DNA from: Ochotona curzoniae
Taxonomy: Eukaryota; Chordata; Mammalia; Lagomorpha; Ochotonidae
Direction of reading: 5' to 3'
Length of the DNA stretch: 64,000 bases
NCBI RefSeq assembly: GCF_017591425.1
Contig: NW_024464918.1
Coordinates: 23,464,001-23,528,000, forward strand
Part shown: positions 49,781 to 61,325 of the stretch, in pieces
Layout: each line of letters opens with the position of its first letter
Numbering within the stretch: position 1 is the stretch's first letter
Notes under the pieces: generated by a model
What the model was told of the DNA's origin: nothing
What the model saw: the letters and a program-made list of their open reading frames with translations, nothing else
The model's database searches: none
Translations under genes and position numbers: made by a program

Positions 49781-49820
49781 ACTTTTAGGATGGCAGCCAC
49801 ATTTTTAGGATGGCAGCCAC
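49781..49820. repeat. 20-bp tandem duplication
   Basis: Two 20-bp units, each ending aggatggcagccac, with one C/T difference. Confidence 0.95.
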
Positions 49821-49866
49821 ATCTCAAGAGACTAGACAAAAAAGGTTTTGCTATCAGAAGATACCA

Positions 49867-49890
49867 TGTGTGTGTGTGTGTGTGTGTGCG
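49867..49890. repeat. (TG)n microsatellite
   Basis: About eleven TG units, continuing into an alternating cgtgcacgc stretch. Confidence 0.9.
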
Positions 49891-50758
49891 TGCACGCATG
49901 TCCACCTATATCACCAGTTCTGATCAAGTTTGAAATTACTATGACTGTTCTTGTGATTTTTTGGCAGTAGAATTCCCAATCCTCGCCATGGTTACTCGCA
50001 CTCTGTAAACACTCAGTACGTATTTTTTGCTTGAAAGGGTGGCACTGACCTACAATCCTTCTATAAGGAAGCTGAATCCTCTGCTTGTCTTGCCTTGGTC
50101 TAAGCTCTCACTATTTGCCTTGAAGTTCTTTGGGTATTGAAGATTTATTCCTTGGTTCATTGAGCTTCTGTTAGGGTCTAGACCCCATGGATAGTCCTGC
50201 AGTGGGCAAGATGGGAGGAGTTTGGTCAACTAGACCCAGTCACAGCTTCCAAGGATGTTAGAGAAGCAAGAACATGTGTTATTTGTTCACTTTGTGCTTA
50301 TCTTTGGGTGAGGTTTGTAGATGGAGGCATTTTCTCGTGTTTTGACAACACCTGTACACACAGGCAGCAATACTTTGATCCAGTCATTTGAGCTGGGAAA
50401 AGACGTTCGAAGCTATACAGTGGTTTCCTGGGAACTGGATATACAAATGCCATATGTTAGAGTTCTCACTGTTTGTGACAACTAGGAAGCAATAATACTT
50501 GCCTCTAATCCTCCTAGGATGCTCTTGCTAGGGCCCAGCCTTTCTGTAGATGAGATCAATGATCAGGAATGAGAGAGCTAGGAAAGCACATGGAAAACAA
50601 CTCTTGGCTAAATCTCCCAGAAAGGCAACTGACAGCAGAGCAAGCTGGCTTATTTTTACTGAGTGTGGGCTGCACTTTATATATCTGTTATCTATATATA
50701 AAGAATGGCTGCAAAAAAACTCTGACTCTGGCATAATTGTGAGTCACCAGACCCCATC

Positions 50759-50760
<2 letters not shown>

Positions 50761-50804
<44 letters not shown>

Positions 50805-50813
50805 AGAGAGAGA
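50761..50813. repeat. (GA)n microsatellite
   Basis: Twenty perfect GA units, an AA interruption, then six more. Confidence 0.95.
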
Positions 50814-50919
50814 ACAAGAACTTTGGGCACAAAGCATGTTTGTGCTTGTTAAAATGTGCTTGGAATGTGTGTAGGACAGTTTGTGCTTTTTATATCAGGA
50901 AAGTGTATATGGAGGAGGA

Positions 50920-50921
<2 letters not shown>

Positions 50922-50975
<54 letters not shown>
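50922..50975. repeat. (GT)n microsatellite
   Basis: About 26 uninterrupted GT units. Confidence 0.97.
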
Positions 50976-50977
<2 letters not shown>

Positions 50978-51994
50978 CAGTGCAGGTGGTGCCCTGAATC
51001 ACATGAGCAGTGATCTCTCAGACACCCAGGCGATGTCTTGGTTATGAAGTGTTGTTGGAAGTGATTGTTTCCAGACCAGCAGACAGGTCTTTGAGGAGCC
51101 CTTGACTTTCTCCTTCCTCCTTGTCTTGTTAAAAATGGATTAGAGTCCAATTAAGCCACTTAATCCCAAGGTAGAAATTCATGTTTAAAAACAAGATTTA
51201 TAGCGTCAAAAAAAAAAAAAAAACCCCACAGCAGTGCAAGTTGAGGTTTATTCTTTCAAGTTGGCACCTGCACAGTTCCGAAGAGTGTTTTCAACTGAAT
51301 ACCCAACATGCAGTTCTCCCTAATAACTTTGCCTCAGACCTCCACTCCTTCCTCTTGTAAAGTACCCTTCACCCAGAATAGGCACATGCTGTTCCAAGGA
51401 CTCCAGCTTCTCCGTGACCACAAGTGCCGTGTGCTTTCTCTCTCTTCAACTGGCAACCCAGTGACTGAGGCTAATAATAGTAATACTTTTATGAACTGAC
51501 ACATATCGGGTGCTTCATACGGGCTGGGCATCCCCGTGCTAAGCACTTTTCTCATCAGATGCTGTGTCTGGCTTTATGCGGGGGTGGGTGCCACATGTAG
51601 TCATCCAGAGCCTTCCCCTGGATGTAATGGCCTGCCATTGCCATCTCGGCATTCTTAAATGTTTTTAGGCAGCGGACTTGCATTTGTTCTTTTGTGCTGG
51701 GCCCCCAGCTTGCATCACTAATCGTGACGACATTGAATAGAGTCGTCATTTCTCTTTGTTTCTTTTGCTCCTTGCATGCACTGCTCAATTCCTTCTCTAA
51801 GGACAAATGGTAATGCAAAACTGTCTGCAAAATGGTCATGGTCTCCTGGAAGGGAAGTTCTCTATGGGGTAGGAGTCCAGCTTGGAGGGCTTGGAGGGTT
51901 AAGGTGCACAAACGGGACCCCTCACCCCATCAGCCACTTCTGGCTGGTTGGGGTGGGGGGCGTGGCCTAGCCTGGCTGCTTTGGGATGGGAAGC

Positions 51995-52215
51995 ATGTAG
52001 TACTTATCTCTGTGAGGAATCAGACAAGTTGTTCAACTCCTTTAAAGGCCTCAGTTTCCCCATCTATAAAATGAGGGTCACAGTAGATAAACCCAACTGC
52101 TCATTCAAAGATATAATAAAGTCATATATACACACACAGCTCTGATGCGCAATGCACGTGACATTAGTTTTCATTAATGTTTGATGGATGCCCAGCAAAT
52201 ACTACATATCCAGTT
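51995..52215 (+). mobile_element. MIR SINE relic
   Basis: Contains ggcctcagtttccccatcta followed by taaaatgagggtcac. It ends about 80 bp from exon C's 3' end. Confidence 0.5.
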
Positions 52216-52294
52216 TTGCTTGTGACACAGTGCACATCACTTGCCTACCTGCAAGGCACTCTTATTCCTCTTATTCCAGCAGCTGATCTCCTAC

Positions 52295-52618
52295 CTGTCC
52301 CATAGAGCCGGGAGTGAAGTCCACCTTCTCCAAGTGCTGGGTGGTCACAGAGGGGTTGCTGGAGCTGATAAGCACTGGGGTGCTGATCTCTACCATCTGG
52401 CGCCCAGGTGGGGAATGGACCATCCGGTTGAGAGTATTCAAGGCTGTCGTGATGGAGAACTGCCCAGGCCCCTTCCTCCTGGACCCTGGTCCCCTGCGGA
52501 GAGTGGGTGTGCTGGTTGGTTTGCCTCTGAAGGATGAGGACACCAGCGACAGGCTTTTGTTGCGCGATGACTGGTGGCCTTTGCTCTTCTCCAGCAGGTG
52601 CCTTGCAGTGAGGTTTGG
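52295..52618 (-). CDS. SH3RF2: SH3RF2 exon C: basic Ser-rich linker between SH3-2 and SH3-3
   Basis: This exon is 324 bp (108 codons), phase 0 at both ends. The acceptor is TTTCAG before CCA and the donor is GGACAG followed by GTAGGA. It encodes [11 protein letters not shown], a Ser/Arg-rich stretch ([11 protein letters not shown]), the basic [16 protein letters not shown] block, then [14 protein letters not shown] and [15 protein letters not shown]. The last segment is also conserved in SH3RF1 and SH3RF3, from family knowledge. No folded domain is evident; this looks like a disordered linker with potential phosphorylation and partner-binding sites. Compared with the human protein as I remember it, there is a two-residue expansion near PTSTPTL. 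The exon lies 27.7 kb from the next one. Skipping it would stay in frame. Confidence 0.96.
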
Positions 52619-52887
52619 CTGAAAAGACAAAAGGGTGGTGGAGAGGTGAGTGTCTGCCGTATGCTGTGAGTAGCTGAGTCCCCACCTGCCCTGACGCTTT
52701 GGTGGTCCCTGAACACCACTCTGAGTTGGGCACTCCCCTTCCTAGGGCTCCGGCAGGCTACCTGTTTCCCACCCCACACCATCATTTCCCCCATTGGTCT
52801 ATTCTCCATCTGGCAGCAGGGGCTGAATCTACGCTATTCTCTCTTGTGCCACAGAGTGGAGGCACAGTGAGCATTTGTGGACTGTGA

Positions 52888-52992
52888 ATACATGTGGCTG
52901 TTTGGGGAGTGAGCCAGCGGATGGAAGATCTCTGTCTTTTTCTCTCTCTGTAACTCTGCTTTTCAAGTAAATTTAAAATGTAAAAATAAATT
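52888..52992 (+). mobile_element. C-type SINE 3' fragment
   Basis: Contains gctgtttggggagtgagcca, gcggatggaagatctctgtc and tttcaagtaaattt. The 5' two thirds are absent. Confidence 0.7.
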
Positions 52993-53409
52993 TCCCAAGA
53001 AGAAGGTGATAATTGACATGAGGGTAAGGAGAGCGTGACAGGCAGGGACTGTAAGCCAGGGGTAAGGTCCTGAAGGGGGAAAGTGCTTAGATGGAAAAAA
53101 AAAAAAAGAAAGAAAACAGCAACCAAGAAACAAAGGTGGGAACAGGGCAGGTGATCAGAATGTCAAAAAAGAGAAAGACATGAAGTTAGGCAGGGTTTAG
53201 ATCCCCGAGGACTCAGGGACTCTTCTCTAGCTTATGAGGAAATATTTGGTAGCATTTACATAGAGGAGTGATCTGATACAATATCTGCTTTTAAAAGGTC
53301 ATCTCATAGTTTGGTAGTTTCTTAGCATTTGATCAGAAATCCTAGATAATTATGAAATGAAGACTACACTCAGAAATGTAATTACTTATAGAAGCTTCCT
53401 CCGCAGCCG

Positions 53410-53825
53410 CCACCAAACAGAAACATCTGGTGTGTTTCAGTTGGCGAGCCGATGAAGAAATTTTGATATACCTCTACTGGAGAATACTACTCAGCAGTGA
53501 AAAGGGATGAACTATTGATACACAAAACAGCACAGTGAAAATCCCAACTGCATTGCATGAAATGAAAGAAGCCACATCTTGGCTTCTATTCGTGTAGTTT
53601 CATCTGTGTGATTTTCTGGACAAAGAAAACCTCAGGGAGAGCAAACAGATTAATTTCTAGGGGTTGGGAGTCTAACTGGAAAGGAGCAGTGTGAGGATTT
53701 TGTGGGGAGCTTGGTGGCTATTTGGTATCTCGACTGTAGTACAGGTATAGAGTTGTATGTGTTTGTCACAACTTGTAAAACCAGACACCCAAAAGAATAA
53801 ATATCACTAAAGATAAATTTCAAAA
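53410..53825 (+). mobile_element. L1 3' end relic
   Basis: Contains ggagaatactactcagcagt, gcatgaaatgaaagaagcca and gggagagcaaacagattaat, matching old-L1 3' UTR order. Confidence 0.65.
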
Positions 53826-54053
53826 AAATTTAAAAAGCTCATTTGGCTGTTCCTCAGACTTGTGACTGTAGAACTAGGGACATCAGTTAGGAACTCATCG
53901 GAGTTGTTTAGGTCAGCTCTGATGACAGCCTGGCAAGGAGCAGTGCCTTCTGTTCCCCGCTGCACCTGTCCTGCAGCTGTGCGTCCAACAAGAGGATGAC
54001 AGGCTTTGAATTGGATGAGAAGGCTCTTCATGGCCCCTTAATTATCACAAAAT

Positions 54054-54075
54054 AAGTTATTTATTTATTTATTTT
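54054..54075. repeat. (TTTA)n short tandem repeat
   Basis: About five ttta units. Confidence 0.8.
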
Positions 54076-55101
54076 GGTTTTTACCTAACTGTTCAGTCTC
54101 CAGGTGAGCTCTGCTGTCATATTTTCAATCAGCAACATGCACAAAGGGCCCCCAAGGGGTTGTTTCTGCCCTGTCCTCTGCCAGCATGATGAATAGCTTC
54201 TTTGGAGAAGGGACTGCTGGTCTCTTAGATTTGCATTCTTTTGAAACAATTAGCCATGAGGTTCGCTGGGCTGGGTTAGGCTCAGATAACCCAGGCAGGC
54301 CTTATTGGAGACGTTCTGACAAGAACAGGCATAAACCCAGCGCTTGTTGGACCACCTTTTCATGCAGGTGCAACTCAGTAAATCAAGTGATACATTAAGA
54401 GGAAAAATTCTTGCGTATGCCAAAAAGCCACGTCACTCTTGTAAGAAAGCATTCCTAAATTCCAATTGCTTTGCATGGCAGTGGTAATTCACAGCTTATT
54501 TAAAGAGTTCTCAGCAAGCGCTAGCCTTAATGAAATGACTGAAGTCAAAATGTAAGTGCTGCTTTCAAAAGCTCAATTCAGATTTTAAGTAATTTTTGAA
54601 AACCAGGTTCCCAGATTAGAGCAACCACTTGATTATCTCCTTCCCCTCTCCTAGCAATTAGGAGAACAAATGAAGCAATGGCTAGTTTGATGGGGGTTGA
54701 GGGTTCTTGTAATCACTCACTTTGGAGGTGAGGAGTTAGGGAGAGTATACAAATGAGTAAACATTAAATGCGGTTTTGAAAAAATGGGTCTCAGAAAAGG
54801 GTAATAAAATGAGTGGGTGCCTTTCCCTACCGTGGCTACTCTGTAGATGCATGCCAGTGCAGAGGAGCGTGAAAATGTTTAAGCATCTCCTGTGGGTCCC
54901 ACTGCATGTTAACTGCAGCCAACCTCTGTCCTGGGTGACTTAACCATTGCTTCCCTAGCATTGTAACTGAGCTTCCTCAGCAAACTTTACTTAACCTCGC
55001 AAATGGCAAATGAGTCCACCACTTCCCTAATCAGAAGGTGCTCTCTGCATTCTCTCCTCTGCAATCCCTAAGTCCTGTGGATTTGACCTCTTTTATTTTC
55101 A

Positions 55102-55405
55102 ATGTTTATTTTATTTATTAGAAAGGCTTAGCTACACAGAGAGTGGTCTTCCATCTGCTGGTTTATTCCAAATGGCCATAGCAGCTGGGGCTGGGCCAGG
55201 TCGAAACCAGGAGCCACAAGCTTCCTGTGGGTCTCCTTCATGGAGTGCAGGGTCCCACGAACTTAGGCCATCTTCCACTGCTTCCCCAGGTTCATTAGTA
55301 GGAAGCTAGATCAAAAGTGGAGCAGCGGTGACTTGAGGCTGGCGTCCATGTAGGATGTTGGCATCGCAGACAGCACTGTACCCTGTCAGGCCACAGTGCT
55401 GGATT
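55102..55405 (-). mobile_element. C-type SINE
   Basis: Contains ccatctgctggtttattcc, gcagctggggctgggccagg and gtggagcagcggtgac in reverse-complement order. Confidence 0.85.
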
Positions 55406-57289
55406 TGGATTTTACCTTCCGAAAGGTACTTGAACCTGTCTACTTGCTTCCAGTTTACTGGTCTAAGCTACAGTCACTTCCTAATTGAGCCAGACTTCAT
55501 AGCTGGTCTTTCTCATTTTCCTTTTTTTTTTTTTTCCTCTTGCCCTGTCTAAATTATCCTGTTTTGCAGTGAGAACAGGATTTATAAAACCAATCACGAT
55601 CAAGTCATTATCTCACTTAGAACCCTCCAGTAGCTTCTACTGAATTGGGAACAAATCAGCTTTTTATGGCATGGTAAGAACAACATATAGAAATACTTGG
55701 CGTGTTTCTATATATTTCTCTGAGGACTTCAAGTTAAGTGAGGCCATATATGTGACTGTCTCAAGTCAGTGGGATCTGCGTGGGAATGACATGTATCACT
55801 TATGGGCTAAGGCATGTTATTGCCAGTACACGACTCATTCATTTATTCTTCCACTAAGAAAGGCCATGTGTTCTTAGTGGTGCAGTGACAAGATGGTCCA
55901 GCATTACTAGTTTGGGTTTCTGGGTGACCACGTGGGTAGAGCCTCTCGTTCTGCTGTACTGGACATGGAAATACCACTTTCTTTCACTCTGTATAATTGA
56001 TCTCACTTACAATACCTCAGTAGTGTCCAACCTTATAGTCTGTGGCGCTAGAAACTGTATTTGTTTTATATCTTTGGAACTCATCACAGGACCAAACACA
56101 GCAGACATTCCATGAAAAAGTATCTGAATGATATGTTTTAAGAGAGGGTCACATTGAATGGTCTCCTCCCTGTATTATTTTCCTCATAACTCTGACCACC
56201 TTCCAAATACATTTTCATTCATTCACTTGCTCAGACATCTTTTAAAAAAGGAACACCTACTCTGTGTTACCCTAGCGTGGGAATTGTGACTGACACACCG
56301 TCTGGTATTCAGACAGGAAAGAGACCACTGAGGCTCCAACCACTTTCTGACATTTTACCAAGAATGTCAATTTTTATCTGAGCCTTAGAACAGATTGAGA
56401 GAATTGGATAGGAATTCCTGGAAAGGGTCCCAGCGAATGAAAAAGCATTAGGAATGGCATGTTGTTTAGGGGAGGTGCTGAGAAGACCAGCCTCTCTGGG
56501 TCTCTCTCTTATCGCCCCTTTGTGCAGCTCGGCATTGATTGAGCAGAAGGGCTACAGAGACCCCTGAGAGCTGGACGGTGCTCTGGGCGCACCATTCATT
56601 TTATAACCGGCTTTGGCTCCTGTGAATGATAGCATTGATCTCTTTCTCCCAATTCTGCCTCTATTCTGTTTTCATGTTCCCTCTCCCGCAGGGCAGAGAA
56701 CACACCTTCCACTTCCCTCATAGCTCTCTACCATTCACTTTTAAAGGCTTTATGCATGCTAAGCACCTAATAAATGCAGTCAAACAATGAAGCCTCTGGT
56801 TTAAATTTGTAATGATTTGCTGCCTGCTAGGCTAAGGTACAGAGCTAATGATGGTGAGGGCTGACAGTTTATAATACTACTCTGGAGAAATAGAGAGCCT
56901 AGTAGGATTTCTTCGAAAAAAGCAAGTAAACAAATCGCAAAACAAATATATACTCGTATGATGCAGAAAATGCAAATTGGTTGAATTAAAAAAATGGACC
57001 GTCAGCATCTAGTGATCTGTCAAAATTTGGTGTGTATCTCATGCTTTATCCGTTTATAAACACACATGCACATGTATAGTTAGCCTCATTTAGATCAACT
57101 TATTATTTTTATTGGCTAGAAAACACATATAAGATTTGCCCTATTAATCCTTTTTAAGGTAACAGTTCACTATTGCTAAGTTCAGTGACGTTGTTAAGAA
57201 ACAGATTTTTATAACTTCTTTTTCATAAAGTGGAACTTCATATTCACGAATGTTTTCTCACCTGACAATAAATCATTGATTTTTCTATA

Positions 57290-57700
57290 ATACCAAATAC
57301 TCCACAATACAAATATTGTTCTCTAACAGTGTTTGCAGTGGGTATAGTCTTTTCCATCACCATAGTTTTTGAAAATCAAATCCTAATTTTTTTTTCTCAG
57401 GATGACTTCTTATTTTTCACCATTAGACACAATACCATGGTGAATATTTTTGCATCTCTTGCACATATGTGTTTGCATATTTGTTGAATTTGAAGATGTG
57501 GAGCTGCTGAGCCCTAGGAGGTGTATGTTTCTGAGATTGTTGATACAAATTTGCATTTCCATGTGAAAAGATCTCATCAGTTTGCACAACTGTCAGCCGT
57601 ATGGCAAGGGCCTATTTCCTCACACTTGCCAAAATCAGAAATTACTGCGTATGGTATAGTCTTAGGATACTTTAACTTAGGTAGGTCTAAAACAAGCCTC
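57290..57700 (-). mobile_element. L1-like relic next to exon B
   Basis: Contains ttttttgcatctcttgcaca-like wording and tttcctcacacttgcc, similar to reverse-orientation old L1 3' UTR. It ends within about 100 bp of exon B. Confidence 0.4.
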
Positions 57701-57791
57701 ATAAAACATACAGTTTGCCATCAGGTGTCCTGGGGAGTCGGGTCACCTGACTCCCCTGCTTGGGTCAGCTGCAGATTGGAGATCCACGTAC

Positions 57792-57887
57792 CTCCACAAA
57801 CAGGATAGGGAAGATGCCCACTTTATCTCCCAGCTTGCCTTCAGCCCAGTTCTCATCCACTCGGCTGATCACAGTGATGATGTCGTC
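57792..57887 (-). CDS. SH3RF2: SH3RF2 exon B: second half of second SH3 domain
   Basis: This exon is 96 bp (32 codons), phase 0 at both ends. The acceptor is TTCCAG before GAC and the donor is GTGGAG followed by GTACGT. It encodes [20 protein letters not shown] and then [12 protein letters not shown], which is the RT-to-C-terminal half of an SH3 domain, with DENW supplying the conserved tryptophan and GIFP the conserved Pro strand. Joined to exon A it completes SH3-2. The exon was found by translating the minus strand and matching the missing piece of the SH3 fold; it is too short to stand out as an open frame. Because it is a multiple of three and symmetrical, skipping it would keep the reading frame but destroy SH3-2. 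Confidence 0.96.
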
Positions 57888-58206
57888 CTGGAACGGAAAG
57901 TCTCCCGGTCAGCATTTCCTCTCAGTTTTCAGGTCACAAAAGCTTTCCATAGCGGTCAGATTGGAGTCCCACATGACATAAGGTGCATGCTTGTGGCTCT
58001 TGCATGATTTACTGAACAACACTTCCTGCTAAACTGAACTCTCTCTGTAAAGGGCTGAATGCAGGTCCCCAAGACAATAAGGGGCATAGAAATAATTTGG
58101 AATATCAATGACATCCAACAGAAAAGCTTGGATATATTTCTTGTTTTCAATCACTTGCAGTGCCCAAGGTTTTCATTGAAGTTAATCTGTAACCAAAAAG
58201 CATAGA

Positions 58207-58522
58207 GTCTGGCATTGAATGGCGGTAGATTAAGCTTCATGCTACAGCAGCATCCCACGTGGGTGTTGGTTCAAGTCCCAGGTGCTCCATTTCTGGTTCA
58301 CCTCCTGATAATGTACCTAGAAAAGCGGCAACCGATGGTCCCAGTACTTGGGCTGCTGGCCCCCTGTGAGAAGCCCAGATGAAGCTCCTGGCTGCTGGCT
58401 TTTGCTTAGTACAGTCCCAGCTGTTGCAGCCATCTGGGGAATGAACCATTGGATGGAAGATCTCTCTCTGCCTATATCCTTTTTGTAATTTTGCCTTTCA
58501 AATAAATATAAACAAGTCTTAA
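58207..58522 (+). mobile_element. C-type SINE
   Basis: Contains ggttcaagtcccaggtgctc, gttgcagccatctggggaat and gcctttcaaataaatataaa tail. Confidence 0.9.
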
Positions 58523-58667
58523 ATCAAGGATAAATTATGTGCCTGTTTTGAAAGCTTTTTAGAATCTATTCAATTTTTACTGTATCAAAAAGTAGCTTTT
58601 ACTTAAATTTTTCTTTTTACTGAAGGTTTTATGTAGATGTGCAGAAATACTGTTTAAAAGATTTTAA

Positions 58668-59005
58668 AAGAATTTTATTTAATTTTATCTGAGTTGCAGA
58701 GAGAGAAGGAGAGACAGAAAGATGTTCTGTCCGCTGGTTCACTGTCCAAATGACCAGCAGTGGCTGGAGCTGGGCCTGTTCAAGGCCGGGGATGAGGAGT
58801 TTCCTCCCAGTTTGCCACTAAATGCTGGGCTCAAGTACTTGAGTACCACAAATACCAAGTGCTTGGGCCATCCTCTGATGCTTCCTCAGGCTGTTAGCAG
58901 GGAGTGGGATCAGAGGTGGAGCAGCTGGGACTCGAACTGGCACCCATAAGGAATGCTGTCATTGCAGGTAGAAGTTTAGCTCCCTAAGCCATGGTTTGGC
59001 TCCCA
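58668..59005 (-). mobile_element. C-type SINE
   Basis: Contains gagagagaaggagagacaga, gctgggcctgttcaagg, gtggagcagctgggactcga and ccctaagccatggtttggct. Confidence 0.85.
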
Positions 59006-59261
59006 AAATGTTTGAAAATACAAATAAGCAAAGCAAGAGAAATTTTCTGCAACATTAGAGATACAACTACTGTTAATAGCTAAGTTGATACATGACCCAG
59101 ATTCTTCTATATGAAGATAAGACATATAAACATGCTTCTTTCAAAAAAACTTTACAAAAGCACGCATGTGCATGGTGAAGAGCAAGCATTTAGGTGTAAT
59201 GCTTGAGCAATTTTAAAATCTGCATATATCAATCCAGAATGTTTCTTTCTTCTGTTTTTTA

Positions 59262-59577
59262 AGCTTTATTTTTATTGGAAAGGCAGATTTACAGAGATGA
59301 GGTGAGACAGAGGGAAAGCTCTTCCGTCTCTGGCTCACTTTCCAAATGTCCACAACAGCCTAGAAGTGAGCTGATCTGAAGCCATTAGTCAGAGCCTCTT
59401 CCAGGTCTCCCACATGAGTGCAGAGTCCCAAGGCCTTAGGCCATCCTCTACTGCTTTCCCAGGCTATAAGCAGCAAGCTAGAGGGGAAGTGGAGCAGCCA
59501 GGACATGGACTGGTGCCTGTATGGGTCCTGGCTGTGGCAGGTGGAGGATTAGCTAATGGAGCCACTACAGTGGGCTT
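59262..59577 (-). mobile_element. C-type SINE
   Basis: Contains ttattggaaaggcagattta, tcttccaggtctcccacatg and gaagtggagcagccaggaca. Confidence 0.88.
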
Positions 59578-59899
59578 AAACACATTCCTCACACACAGAA
59601 GGCTCCCCTGTGCCCTCTTCTTCAGCTATGGAAACCCACTCTTTGCACTTTCAGAGCTGGAAAAGATTTATCTTGTTAGGCGTCCCTTTGAGCAAGGTCT
59701 ACAGGACACACTGGGTTTTTTAGTTTTTTTCATACATCAGGAATACCCTTCATTTCCGTACAGGTTCATCAGTCTAAGCCCATGAACCAATTCACTGAAG
59801 ATCTCTCAATCTGCTTGGGCATCTGTTCACGCACATCTAGATGTCCTCATTGCGCACTGCCACTGCACATCTGTAAGCTTTTCATCAGTGCTAGTCCCT

Positions 59900-60070
59900 C
59901 CTGTCAGTCCACTTCGAACACTGAGTGGACAGGAGCAGGGTTTGTTGTGGTCATCTCTGTTGTCCTGGCACTTAACAAAGCAGTTCCCCTTAGGCTGTGT
60001 TAGTAAATGTTTCTGGGATATATGCATGCGTAAGTGAATGCATGAATGTGTGAATAAATGGCACAGCTTA
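59900..60070 (+). mobile_element. L2-like 3' tail fragment
   Basis: Contains gagtggacaggagcagggtt, tcctggcacttaac and a gaatgcatgaatg end, similar to the L2 3' tail. Confidence 0.35.
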
Positions 60071-60291
60071 GTGAGACAACACTAAGAAAAGAGCAGCGGT
60101 GAGAGAGGAACTCTTGAGTTTAACTTGCATGTGTTTGATTCATGAAGGGAAGGCCATGAAATTTCCTAGTGTATTCTCAGCCATCCCTAGCCCTCCAGAA
60201 TGGACCCAGCCCTCACTTGCTTTTTTGCCACAATTTATCAATTCTGTATCTGCTTTCTGTGCTGGATAATTGGCTCCTCAAAGACAGGCAG

Positions 60292-60680
60292 TGGGCCCAG
60301 CGCAGTAGCCTAGTGGTTAAATCCTCACCTTGCATCTGCCAGGATCTTATATGGGCTTGTGTCCTGGCAGCCCTGTTTTCCATCCAGCTCCCTGCTTGTG
60401 GCCTGGGAAAGCAGTGGAGGACGACCCAAAGCCTTGGGACCTTGCATCCGCGTGGGAGACCCGGAGTTTGGTTTCTGGCTTGGCTCCAGGCTCCTGGCTT
60501 CCTGCTAATGCAGATCTTGGGCAGCGATGAGGTTCCTGCCACCCAGACAGAGACCTTGACTCTGGTCCTGGTTCTTGCTTCAGCCCCTCCAGTTCTAGAA
60601 GGTGTCAGGACTATGAACCAGGACATGGAGCTCTGTCTCCTCTCTCCACCTCTCAGAATACGTAAGGTGAATATGTGTGG
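60292..60680 (+). mobile_element. C-type SINE, younger form, 3' part divergent
   Basis: Head gcagtagcctagtggttaaa, then catccagctccctgcttgtg, cctgggaaagcagtggagga and gcgtgggagacccgg. From about 60500 the match weakens. Confidence 0.8.
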
Positions 60681-60731
60681 AAATGAACTGACCTTCCTTT
60701 CCATGTCATCTAAGCACAAACTTCCCTTAGG

Positions 60732-60733
<2 letters not shown>

Positions 60734-60762
<29 letters not shown>
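60734..60762. repeat. (TC)n microsatellite
   Basis: About fourteen TC units downstream of a SINE. Confidence 0.9.
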
Positions 60763-60765
<3 letters not shown>

Positions 60766-60996
60766 GTGCTAAGTCAGCAATAAAACTATTCTTTCAAAAT
60801 CTGGAAGAGGCTGAGGTTATATAGTTACGGAAAATCTGAGGTAAATCTCATTTCTGGTAGTGGTTTAATAAAAAGATTCTGCAAAATGAAAGACTTCCTG
60901 AGCAGTGGTGCTGCCGTTTTTAGTACTCAAATTTCATCTACTCATCACAAGTACTAAAGAATGAAACAGTTTCCACTTTAATGCTAAAGAGAGTCA

Positions 60997-61325
60997 GGGG
61001 CCCGGTGTGATAGCTCATTTGGCTAAACTTCCTCATGCAAGTGCTGGGATTTCATATGGGCACCAGTTTGTATCCAGGCTGCTCCACTTCCCTTCCAGCT
61101 CCCTGCTCAATGGCCTGACAAATCAGTGGAAGATGGTCCAAAGCCCTGGGATTCTGCATCCACATGGGAGACGTAGAAAAAACTCTTGGCTTCTGGCTGC
61201 AGATCAGCTCAGCTCTGGCCGTTGTAGCCATTTGGAGAGTGAACCAGTGGGTGGAAGATCTTTCTCTCCTTCTCTCTGCAAATCTGCCTTTCCAATAAAA
61301 ATAAAGAAATCTTTTTTAAAAAAGA
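60997..61325 (+). mobile_element. C-type SINE, younger form
   Basis: Contains gggcccggtgtgatagctca, tttcatatgggcaccagttt, cagctcagctctggccgttg and an aataaaaataaagaaatctt tail. Confidence 0.9.

Larger units (their letters stand above)
24623..52294 (-). other. SH3RF2: SH3RF2 intron C-D, 27.7 kb
   Basis: This intron separates the linker exon from the SH3-3 part of the gene. It holds L1 3'-end relics on both strands, SINE copies, a hAT-type relic, MIRs, nested insertions and microsatellites, listed separately. No reading frame with recognisable protein similarity was found inside it. Stretches such as 27000-29250, 33250-34900, 35110-36300, 37310-38400, 38560-40570 and 49000-50750 show no feature that I can name beyond short simple repeats. 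Confidence 0.9.
52619..57791 (-). other. SH3RF2: SH3RF2 intron B-C
   Basis: This 5173-bp intron contains a SINE 3' fragment, an L1 3' end, one minus-strand SINE, L2-like fragments and an L1-like fragment close to exon B. About 53830-55090 appears single-copy with only an ATTT-rich run. Confidence 0.9.

Noticed and set aside
50761..50975. Repeats considered as a CRISPR-like or protein-coding repeat array
   Set aside because: They are simple dinucleotide microsatellites in a mammalian intron; there are no spacers and the translated frames are low-complexity artefacts.
60169..60783. 204-codon open frame on the plus strand
   Set aside because: It lies across a C-type SINE and ends in a TC microsatellite; repeat-derived frame with no coding signature.
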